This document shows, one piece after another, positions 1 through 64,000 of a DNA stretch of 64,000 nt. Source of the DNA: Karalla daura (lineage: Eukaryota; Chordata; Actinopteri; Chaetodontiformes; Leiognathidae); NCBI GenBank assembly GCA_029224185.1, contig CM055188.1, forward strand, positions 27,900,497 through 27,964,496, written 5' to 3'. Position 1 is the first letter of the stretch. Each line of letters opens with the position of its first letter. Under the pieces are notes generated by a model. It was not told the DNA's origin. It worked only from the letters and a program-made list of their open reading frames with translations, and searched no databases. Position numbers and translations under genes: made by a program.

Positions 1-54
1 TCAGCCTCCGCCTCCGCTGTCCAAACACCAGGCGGATCTGTCAGACATGCAGGG
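1..54 (+). CDS. bhlhe40: bhlhe40 exon 1 (3' part)
   Basis: Reads QPPPPLSKHQADLSDMQ plus two bases, followed by a canonical donor gtaagt at 55-60. The start codon is left of the window. Confidence 0.85.
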
Positions 55-2996
55 GTAAGTTCACTCCACACAGCTGCTCCCTTTCACCATTTTTTCCGCC
101 ACTTTCATGTACTCTGTATCTTATGTTCTTTTTTTTATTGCAATCTCTTTTAGGATGGATTTCCCCATGTATGTGTATAAACCCCGCCGTGGGTTGAAGA
201 GAGGAGAAGAAAGCAAGGTTAGTATATATATATATATATATATATGTTAAAATTATATATGTATATTATTCAACGTGAAAAAAAAAGTTTGCATTCTAAA
301 TGTCGTAGGCGGGAATGTGACTGGCGAGTGTCCCTTCAATAAGTGCTTGACCTAATTTGCTATGACATAACTCCCAGAGTCTTCCCTGTTAGCCTGTTAG
401 ATGTGAGCACCTCGTATAAATTATATTGTTTTTTATCATTTATTAATTTTTGTTGGGGTTTTCCTTTCGTTGTAGGAGACTTATAAACTGCCGCACAGAC
501 TTATTGAGAAGAAAAGGCGTGACCGGATAAACGAGTGCATCGCCCAGCTGAAAGATTTATTACCAGAGCACCTGAAACTCACGGTAAGTTGGTGCTGCAG
601 CTTGGCTGGGGATTCGGGGATGTGGGGAACGTGTGGCTTGCGCCACCAGGTGATTGTTCCGCTGTACTACACCCACCACACCTGTGTGCGTCAGCAGACA
701 CTGATAGAGGTAGATATTAATGAAGAGGTGCAGTGTGACCGGGGCTGAGAAATGAGTGAAATACACATTTGTTTTTTCAAGGTTGTTTTCTCATCTTTTT
801 TGTTTGGTTGATGTATATTGTGTTTGATGTGTTTGATGACTTTCACAATTCATGCTGAAAATGAATAATGGTGAAATAAAACTAACACAAACTCACAAAC
901 AAAGTTTTAATCTCACATAAAAACCCAGTTTGAAATGACTTCTTATCATTCATGGTTTCTGTATGAATCTTTAATCTTGAATATTTTTTTCTCCCAATCT
1001 ATTGCACTCATACTTGTCTTATTTGTTTATATTGTTTATATTCTGTGGAGAAAATTGCTGAGGTTGAAACCTTACTGCTGGTTGTGGTCATGTGTGACAT
1101 GTGGAAGAATGAGAAAAAAAAGCATGTTTTTGTTACATAATGAATGCAGAATTTGATTTATGTGATTTTAATGACATCATATCATGGTCAGTATTTCCAA
1201 CTGTTGCGGTGTTGTGATGAGCCAGACAACATCGTGCGTACATGGATTGTAGGGCTGAATCTCTGCGTGTTATATAAGAGGGGAGGATGTGCTGACTGTG
1301 TGTGTTCTCCACAGACTCTGGGCCATCTGGAGAAGGCTGTGGTTTTAGAGCTGACGCTCAAGCACGTGAAAGCCCTCACCTCTCTCCTGGAGCAGCAGCA
1401 GCAGAAGATCCTGGCTCTGCAAAACGGCATGCAAATCGGTGAGCTGCAGGTCCCTCACGTGCATGTGTACAGACACACAAATCTGCATGTGGAACAGGAT
1501 GGTTTTGTTGGACAGAATGCAAATTGCAGAGGTGAATGCGCAGTGACGGGGTTATGCAGAAGTTACAGGCAAATAAGAGACTTCAAATAGAGCCACAGTT
1601 GTCAGGGAAAAGACTAAAAGTCTGCATGGGTCCCTCCATCAATCAATCCAGCGTTATTGGCTTTTCATACAGCGAGATTGAAGCACAAAGGGCTTTACAT
1701 AAGAAAAACAAGCAAGAACCGGTGTGAGCAAATACAACGCGAACATGCACACACGCACATGCACTCACGGTTTCTTTCCCACACAACACGTGCATTCACA
1801 CTTAAAAGAGGGCAACTGGAAACCGAGGAGGCGCGACCCCAGTCACAGCAATGTGCAGTGGGGAAACACCAGAAACTGGATATGATCAAATGAATAAAAG
1901 AGGTTAACATGAATAAAGAAGGAAGGAATAAAAGAAGTACTAAGATGGTGACTTATAACAAATAAGAATATAAAAAATATAGAATTAAACTTAAGATAAA
2001 TACAAATAGATAATAGGACTATACAATAATGTCACAATGTGGAGTTTTTGACAGGGTGCTTGTGTGATCTGATCCACAGAGCCACCTCCTGTCAGTCAGG
2101 AGAAGTCAGAGGAGATGTTCCGCTCTGGCTACCACATGTGTGCCAAGGAGATCCTTCAGTACCTCGCCAATCAGGAGGCTGAGGGAGAGTTCACACCGTC
2201 CCACGTGATCAATCACCTCCATAAGCTGGCGTCCGAGGCTCTGCAGACCCCTCCCCGACCCCGCACCCCTCTCAGCCCCCGCCCCGAGGAGATCCCAACC
2301 TACCACCAGCACCAGCCCCACAAGGAGACACCCAGCAGTCTCCCCCCGAAACCCAGCGAGGGCTACGGGAGGAACTGTGTGCCCGTCATCCAGCGGGCGT
2401 ACGCCCCGGCCAGCAGCGAGCAGAGCGGCAGCGACACAGACACAGACAGCGGCTACGGTGGCGAGCTGGAGAAGACGGAGCGGGGGGCGGCGCAGGGTCG
2501 TCCAGACTTCTACGGCCAGGAGAGTCAGCTGAAGCGGGCGCTGGGCGAGAGGCAGAGCTCCGGCATCAAGCATGAGGATGACGAGCCACGTCACAAGCGA
2601 GCTCGGACGGAGTCGTCCGAAGATGAGCTTCTCTCGGGCGGAGAGTCGTCCTCGTCCTCCAGCGGCTACGGTAGCTACATGAGCGTGTCCCCCAACCACC
2701 CTCCACCTCCCCCTCACCCTCTCTGCATGCCGTTCTACCTCATTCCACCCTCTGCTGCAGCCTACCTGCCCATGCTGGAGAAGTGCTGGTACCCCGGGGC
2801 CATGCCCATGCTCTACCCTGGCATGGGGGGCTCCTCCCCGGCCATCCCCAGCGAAAGACCAGCACCGCCTCAGCTGGTGCTGTCCCCCAGGGGAGGCTCA
2901 CCAGCCCCAGCCATATCTCAGACGCCCATGGACTCCCCTGCCCTCCTCCAAGCACTAAAGCAGGTACCCCCCCTCAACCTGGAAACCAAAGACTGA
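1..2996 (+). CDS. bhlhe40: Class E bHLH-Orange transcriptional repressor DEC1 (5' end off window)
   Basis: Exons 1-54, 154-217, 476-583, 1315-1438 and 2080-2996 join in one frame (421 residues visible plus stop). Seen: the DEC basic region and helix 1 (TYKLPHRLIEKKRRDRINE), helix 2 (GHLEKAVVLELTLKHVKAL), an Orange domain starting FRSGYHMCAKEILQYLAN, then SGSDTDTDSGYGGE, FYLIPPSAAAYLPMLEKCWY and the terminal PPLNLETKD. The last three blocks are diagnostic of BHLHE40 and not BHLHE41, which has a different, Ala/Gly-rich C-terminal half. Family knowledge: a nuclear E-box-binding repressor of the circadian and hypoxia response that dimerises through the HLH and recruits corepressors. Mammalian DEC1 is about 412 residues with the same five-exon layout, so only the first few N-terminal residues should be missing. 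Gene is convergent with ttll3. Confidence 0.96.
154..217 (+). CDS. bhlhe40: bhlhe40 exon 2
   Basis: Acceptor ctttttag before 154, donor gttagt after 217. Encodes GMDFPMYVYKPRRGLKRGEESK, equivalent to the mammalian segment ending SRRGIKRSEDSK just before the basic region. A short (TA)n run (about 223-245) begins a few bases inside the following intron. Confidence 0.92.
476..583 (+). CDS. bhlhe40: bhlhe40 exon 3 (basic region and helix 1)
   Basis: Exactly 36 codons from ETYKLPHRL to LLPEHLKLT. It holds the DNA-contacting basic residues (HRLIEKKRRDR) and helix 1. Acceptor gttgtag, donor gtaagt. Confidence 0.97.
584..1314 (+). other. bhlhe40 intron 3
   Basis: About 730 bases of AT-rich intron. 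Small frames here are uninterrupted by chance. No exon, repeat family or motif recognised. Confidence 0.7.
1315..1438 (+). CDS. bhlhe40: bhlhe40 exon 4 (loop and helix 2)
   Basis: Encodes TLGHLEKAVVLELTLKHV through the Q-rich EQQQQKILALQNG segment that extends helix 2. Acceptor tctccacag, donor gtgagc. Ends with one base of a split glycine/glutamate codon. Confidence 0.97.
1439..2079 (+). other. bhlhe40 intron 4
   Basis: About 640 bases, AT-rich, with a loose CA-rich stretch near 1740-1800. Nothing else recognised. Confidence 0.65.
2080..2996 (+). CDS. bhlhe40: bhlhe40 exon 5 (Orange domain, repression domain, stop)
   Basis: 917-bp terminal coding exon after acceptor gatccacag. In order: Orange domain (about 2115-2240), a Pro-rich linker, CVPVIQRAY, the acidic SGSDTDTDSGYGG block, a Ser-rich stretch, FYLIPPSAAAYLPMLEKCWY and LLQALKQVPPLNLETKD followed by TGA at 2994-2996. 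The reverse strand is also open for about 600 bases (2106-2717) because of the GC-rich codon usage; that is a shadow, not a gene. Confidence 0.97.
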
Positions 2997-4205
2997 GAGA
3001 GAAAGAGAGAGAGAGAGACGAGGGAGATGATCCCTGTCTAGCCCCCAAGAGCAGAGACAGTAGTCGGAATGAGACTGAGACTGAGCCTTCCCGTGACCCA
3101 TCCTCATTCCTGCCCTCTGTTCGTTAAGTTGAGAAGACGAGAGAACTTGTAGAAATGATCCAGAAGAGATGGAACGGAGAGCGGCATCCATCCACTCACG
3201 TGAAGGATGCAAATCCCCGGTTGAATGTTTAATGCTTAGTGGTATTTCTCAATGCAAATGTATTATATATAAACCGGACCTACCCTGCACACAGACACAC
3301 ACACACTTACACCAAAACACACATGCACACACACACACAGACACACACACACACACTTGGTTGAATGTAAAGAAAGATATGTTTTAGAAGCTGCTGTTAA
3401 AGGATAAACGCCAATGACACTGATGCATCTCACTTGTAGCTGTTGCAATAGAGACACGCCACCTTTGTACTTTAGAAAAGTGTTGCCTCAAATGTTTGCG
3501 GTTGTATTTCACCCAGGGTTTGTTTCACACAGAGTTGTTGTGTCCTGTAGGTCACCCCTACCATCACTGAAAATACCCATCGAACCAGCCATCATGCAAC
3601 GTAAAGTACAATGGCTTCCTCAAGTGTGTACAGACCAGTAGTAAAGGGTACACCCAATGCTTGGATGAAGGAACGGGCCACCACATGACCACACTGAATG
3701 AGAAGTCTTGTTTTTCATTAACAGACAGTTTAGATGGATTTTTCTGTAATTATTGTTCATAGACTTCTTGTACATTTCTATTTTTGATACCAGTTGTCTC
3801 ACTCTGTCTGTCGGACAGGAGGTGGACAGAGCGTGGACAATTGTACGTTGTGTACTCAGAAACTGTGTACATACTGTAGCACTGTGCTGGACCTGGTCTG
3901 CATACTCAACATCTGTTTCTGCTCAAGTCAAACCTGGTGTTTGTTCTTGCTGTTGCCTTTTACTTGTGAAAAGCTGATAAATCTCAGATGCTTATTCTCT
4001 GTAATGTGTATGAATACTGGAGTCACAGGAGCGAGGAGGAGAGAAGTGAATGTAAAAGTTTTACCAGAAGACTAGTTTTCTATAGAAAGAGGTACTTGAG
4101 ATTTTATATTTTGGGACCTACATGAAAGATGTTTGATGTACATATTTTGTCTATAAATGTTGATATACATTATATAAGTGTATTAATAAAGTATTTTTTT
4201 TCCCG
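2997..4205 (+). other. bhlhe40: bhlhe40 3' UTR with poly(A) signal
   Basis: About 1.2 kb between the stop codon and the hexamer AATAAA at 4185-4190, which is followed by a T-rich tract. It contains a GA-rich run right after the stop (2997-3020) and an imperfect (CA)n tract at about 3293-3357. A long AU-rich 3' UTR is usual for this immediate-early-type gene; the exact cleavage site is inferred. Confidence 0.7.
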
Positions 4206-5380
4206 TGGAAAATCGCATTTGACTGTATATGCAAGAATGGGAGTGTGTGTGTGTGTGTGTGTGTGTGTGCCTGTGTGTGTGCGTGAGTGTGAAAACGTCT
4301 AGCAGTGAAATACAATCTGTTCGGTTTTAGTTCTTTTAAAGCGTCACAACACTCATGTCACAGGGAACACTTATGTAATGGAAGATCTGTAGCCAGGCTC
4401 TCCTGCTGTCTCACCGTCTGTGCCCGCTAATACAACAAGTGCCTACTAATACAACAACACACAAGTGTAAACAGTTTTATTTCATCTCCTGAGGCAATAA
4501 TCAGGATCCATCTGCATCTTGTCAACAGCCTTGACACGGAGATGTGTTTTTCAGTTTTTTTTTTCAGGTTTTTTTTTAACTGGCTGCACGACTCGATGTG
4601 AAATGCTGCTCTCCCAGAGACGTGACACGTCTCCCTCTGAATTTAGATCCCTAGCATTAAACTCAGGCTGCAGGAGTGCAACGAAATATGTGAACACATA
4701 AATCACAGCAAACTGTGCCACACCAAACGTGTCTCTACGCACTGTATCATTGAGGTTTATCTCACTTATTCTGCTAATATTAGATACATTGCTACGTGCT
4801 ACTTGCTACATTGCTACTAAGTGTAGGGGCGTTGTTTCCCTCCATATCTGATGTGTTTGTACAAGGTGATCTCTAAACTTCACAGTCAGCACCCTATCAG
4901 TCTTAAGTTTTATTGACTATTTATCCTTACATTTGTTTCCATTCGTTTTTCGACTTTTGCTGCACATCACACACGTTTCTCTCTCCCTCTTTGCCTTTCT
5001 GTTTGTCACCTGTTTCCGTCTCTTTCAATCTGATCAGTTAAATGAAAAAGGGCACCAAACACCTGTGTTGGTCAGCAGTATTTCAGTCAGGCAGTTCAGG
5101 CAAACGTGCAGACTTATTTGGCCATTTAAAAATAGCTGACAGTAAATGACATTTATTCAGTCAAATGTGAGGTGATTAAATATGCAGTGGTGTCTAAATT
5201 ATTCAGGAAGGGTCCTTTAATCCAGTAGCATTCAACTGTTTCACAGCCATGCGCACTGCTACGGCTCTCTCTAGTTTGCAATGCAAGAAGATAATTTTAC
5301 ATGTTTGACTCCATGGTTATAAGAAGAGTGGAGCACCAGACCAACCACATGTTGATGAAGATCTCTAATAAGTCATTCCT

Positions 5381-5560
5381 GGTTTATTTGCTGCCCTGGG
5401 GACAGGACTCTGGTTTAAATATACATTAGCACCACTGGGCCTGTTTTGCCACCTACTGGGGATTCAAACTATCTTATTTGCCTTCCCTGGGTCATTACTC
5501 TGTTTTAAACACATAGTAACATCACTGAGCTGTTATTGCCATCTGCTGGGGGATTCAAAA
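5381..5560. repeat. Two-unit direct tandem repeat, about 90 bp each
   Basis: 5381-5470 and 5471-5560 align end to end. Both run TTATTTG-CCCTGGG-ACTCTG-TTTAAA-ACAT-CACTG-GCTGTT-TTGCCA-CT-CTGGGG-ATTCAAA. They differ at perhaps a third of positions, so this is an old duplication. Function unknown. Confidence 0.7.
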
Positions 5561-5856
5561 TAACATCATCCAAGTCTTAATATCGATATAGAGGTAGAGC
5601 CAGTGCACATTCCATCATCTGATTTATTAGAATTCATAATGTTTGGCTTGTCTTAATACAAACTGGGTTAAACACTGTACTGATCGTTGTCACATTCATC
5701 GTATAATGATAAAATAGATATAATCATAAAATATATCCAGGTTCAGATCATATCAGCTGAAATATACATGGCAAGTCTGGTACATATAACATATAACTTA
5801 TGAGAGGGAAAACTGTCAAATCCCTCAAGTCACATCTGGTGATTTATTTATTTTTT

Positions 5857-6039
5857 TGATTTTGTGCACACAAGTAACTTGAACAAGATAATTTTGTTGT
5901 GCCAAAGCAGGTAGTACATTGTTGTATGACATCTTGGGCCTGAAATGAAGCTTGATTAGCTAAGTTCTCTCTCAGCTAATCTAGAGCTAGAGGACAATTA
6001 TCTTGCAAATAAGTTATCTTGTGCACAAAAGATCAAAAC
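5857..6039. mobile_element. Short inverted-repeat element (MITE-like)
   Basis: The left end has TTTTGTGCACACAAGTAACTT then AAGATAATTTTGT. The right end, reverse complemented, has TTTTGTGCACAAGATAACTT then GCAAGATAATTGT. The roughly 40-bp arms enclose about 100 bp of noncoding sequence. Superfamily not assigned; no clear target duplication seen. Confidence 0.55.
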
Positions 6040-6221
6040 ATAAGACTAGAAGTTGACAGCACCAACAACAACAAGAAAACCAAGCAACCAAGAAGATTAA
6101 CCAAGAAAAACAACATTTGATGCATGTGTGTATATGTCCGTGTATGTATGTGCATGTGTGCAAATGTGCTCATAACATCGCATATAAATAAGTTACAACA
6201 TTGTTGAATTAAAAACCTGTT

Positions 6222-23390
<17,169 letters not shown>

Positions 23391-23404
23391 GCTTCCCGCA
23401 TCCC

Positions 23405-23418
23405 GTTACCATGACAAC
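23405..23418. promoter_or_regulatory. X-box-like RFX site, proximal to ttll3 ATG
   Basis: GTTACCATGACAAC, an imperfect palindrome fitting GTNRCC(N)0-3RGYAAC with one mismatch; 15 bp upstream of the ttll3 ATG. RFX factors bind such sites in ciliary gene promoters. Confidence 0.6.
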
Positions 23419-23465
23419 CGTAAGCGCAAGCCGTCCTGGTCACACACGCGCAGGGAATGTGTACG

Positions 23466-23479
23466 GTTGCCATGGCAGC
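23466..23479. promoter_or_regulatory. X-box-like RFX site, distal
   Basis: GTTGCCATGGCAGC, one base from the canonical palindrome GTTGCCATGGCAAC; 61 bp from the proximal copy, 76 bp upstream of the ttll3 ATG. Confidence 0.6.
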
Positions 23480-24060
23480 AGGTAAAACAAGACGCCGTTA
23501 CAGTGTGGAGGGAAGACCAAAAAAAAGAAAAGAGAGACAGCGAGAAAGACAGAGAAACCCGCCCACCTTTCGCCACGCGTTGAGGAAAAAGCGGATCACT
23601 TATCTCCGGCAGATCGGTTGCAGATTTCATAGCGCAGGAGCCGTGAAACCCGCAACGCTACACCGCTTAGAGTGCTCGTATCCTGTTGCAGCCTGGAGTC
23701 GAAGTCAGTAAAACTACACGACCCGAGGAGGCTGCTGCTGCTGCAGCCCTGCAGCTCTCCTGCGATCCCAAAACTCTGATGCACCGAGCGAGGTTTACTC
23801 TTCAGCAGCACCGTCTCTGTAGGTAAATAAGCCTGCACCTGTAAAACACAGGTAAGCCTGTGTCACTGCAGACATGTGCACATGAGCTTTACCCCATGTG
23901 AATGGATTACAGCAAACATACTGGCTGTGCAGCTTTTCCAGCAATGTGCCTACCCCTCCACAAGGTGGCACCCGAAGCTTTCTAATGTAGTCTCTTCATA
24001 TCTTTGCAAAGTTCTAAATTGTTTTTATTCAGTATCACTATTCTCCAGTTCTCAGTGTAC

Positions 24061-24064
<4 letters not shown>

Positions 24065-24151
<87 letters not shown>
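24065..24151. repeat. (GT)n microsatellite, about 43 units
   Basis: Pure alternating GT; potential Z-DNA former. Confidence 0.97.
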
Positions 24152-24152
<1 letters not shown>

Positions 24153-24410
24153 ACTGGTGACCTGGCGTGCTCCAGCAGACCCCTCTGACACCGTTACAGT
24201 GTACAGTACAAAGCGGATAACAATAACATGGATTATGGATGAAATAATTGATGGATGGCTAGATGCATGCATGAATGGATATATGGATGGCTGGACAAGG
24301 AATCGATGGATGACTGAATGATGGATGGATGGATGGATGGATGGATGGATGGATGGATGGATGGATAGATGGATGGATGGATGGTTGGACGAGGGTTGGG
24401 TGGTTGGTGG
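24152..24410 (+). repeat. Retroposon tail ending in (GGAT)n
   Basis: GGACTGGTGACCTGG, CTCCAGCAGACCCCTCTGACACCGTTACA, AAGCGGATAACAATAACATGGAT and a (GGAT)n run at about 24318-24390: same family as the copy at 7245-7622. Confidence 0.55.
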
Positions 24411-25116
24411 ATGAATGTATGGAGATAATACATTTGCAGTGGTGCTAAAGAGCAAAGCTATTTTGCAGTGCAGTGACGTCAGATATCAAATCTCTGAAGT
24501 GGAGTTAAATTGAAGAAACTGAACTTTTCTTCCGAGAGGAGTGGGCTGAATTCCTCCCTGTGCACAATGGCCACGTGCCAGCACATCCTGGCAGCTCAAA
24601 AACGGAAGCTGGGCACTATGTACAGACACCATGTTCTGTAATCCCATAATAATAGTCTTTAAAACAGTCTTTATTGTGCAGAGCAGCGGCAGCAGCAGTG
24701 CGTCGCAGCGCGACTCTGCCTCTGCGCGCTTATTGGCTGAGGCTGCGGTGATGCTGCCTGCATCCCTGTTCCTCCAGCCGGGGCAGGAAGGAGGGAGAGA
24801 GGGTGGGAGGGGGAGGGAAAGGGGGAGCTGCAAGTGGCGGCCAGGAAACCATCACAACACGGGGAGGAGGGAGGGCACATAAAATATCTTTCAGAACCGT
24901 TTCCCCCCTCTCATCTGGCGAGTGATGTTTACTCTCAACATGCCTGCAGAAACAGAGGGAGCTGCTCTCTGCAGTGTGTGACCGATTAATCGGGGCCGAG
25001 CTGAGAGACACACACACAGAGAAAGCGAGAGACAGAGAAAGAGTGGGAGAGAGGGCGAGAGTCTCACCTTTGCACCCCCTTCAGCCCTGAACAGGTGAAG
25101 CCACAGTCCAACAAAG

Positions 25117-63987
<38,871 letters not shown>

Positions 63988-64000
63988 GTAGTGTAGAGGC

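Larger units (their letters stand above)
4206..6221. other. Intergenic region between convergent bhlhe40 and ttll3
   Basis: About 2 kb holding a (GT)n tract (4244-4269), a two-copy 90-bp direct repeat (5381-5560) and a small inverted-repeat element (5857-6039). A TTTATT at 5842-5847 (AATAAA on the minus strand) could be the ttll3 poly(A) signal, which would place the inverted-repeat element inside the ttll3 3' UTR. No coding sequence recognised. Confidence 0.6.
23391..25116. other. Divergent intergenic/promoter region between ttll3 and slc4a8
   Basis: About 1.7 kb. The left 350 bases (23391-23760) are CpG-richer and carry the X-boxes. In the middle are (GT)n (24065-24151) and a retroposon tail with (GGAT)n. 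The right 400 bases (24700-25116) are G/purine-rich and end in GAGA-rich sequence; presumably the slc4a8 promoter and 5' UTR. No clear TATA box for either gene. Confidence 0.6.

Noticed and set aside
1144..1590. 148-codon frame covering bhlhe40 exon 4
   Set aside because: Reads through intron on both sides; only 1315-1438 is exonic.
2106..2717. 203-codon open frame on the minus strand opposite bhlhe40 exon 5
   Set aside because: It is the antisense shadow of a GC-rich, strongly conserved coding exon; no protein family resemblance.
23876..24455. Frames encoding (CV)n and (HT)n
   Set aside because: Translations of the (GT)n tract and the adjacent (GGAT)n tail.

Overview
The window is vertebrate nuclear DNA, almost certainly from a ray-finned (percomorph-like) teleost. 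Coding exons are short, with GT-AG introns, and are embedded in AT-rich sequence. There are many (CA)n, (GATA)n and (GGAT)n microsatellites and typical fish mobile elements (a Penelope-like element with GIY-YIG endonuclease, piggyBac, hAT and Tigger-like relics, a long-terminal-inverted-repeat element). The species cannot be named from the sequence alone.

Three protein-coding genes account for essentially all conserved coding sequence. (1) 1-4205, + strand: the 3' five-exon part of bhlhe40 (DEC1), a circadian and hypoxia-responsive bHLH-Orange repressor. Its first exon runs off the left edge; the 3' UTR ends at an AATAAA near 4190. (2) 6222-23390, - strand: a complete 12-exon ttll3, tubulin monoglycylase, convergent with bhlhe40. 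All 12 splice junctions keep one frame, giving an 843-residue protein. Two RFX-type X-box motifs sit immediately upstream of its start codon, as expected for a ciliary gene. (3) 25117-63987 and beyond, + strand: slc4a8 (NDCBE), the sodium-driven chloride/bicarbonate exchanger, divergent from ttll3 across about 1.7 kb. Twenty-two coding exons (1019 codons) lie in the window; the extreme C-terminus is past the right edge.

The introns hold the accessory material. ttll3 intron 10 (8408-16711) carries a LINE reverse-transcriptase relic, a roughly 2 kb tail-to-tail inverted pair of broken coiled-coil gene copies (11250-13285), a truncated piggyBac transposase relic and a Tigger-like MITE. slc4a8 intron 1 carries a Penelope-like element with an intact 672-codon RT/GIY-YIG ORF and a structured 3' hairpin. 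slc4a8 intron 3 carries a 2.8 kb element with about 480-bp terminal inverted repeats. Intron 20 carries a 204-bp hAT-type MITE with a perfect 8-bp target duplication.

The three genes have no evident shared pathway (transcriptional clock/hypoxia, axonemal tubulin glycylation, acid-base transport). Their adjacency looks like chromosomal history, not an operon-like system. I found no convincing previously undescribed multi-gene system. The most unusual structures are the inverted coiled-coil pseudogene pair with a shared frameshift, the paired X-boxes at the ttll3 start, the intact Penelope element and the long-TIR element. No rRNA, tRNA or CRISPR array was recognised.
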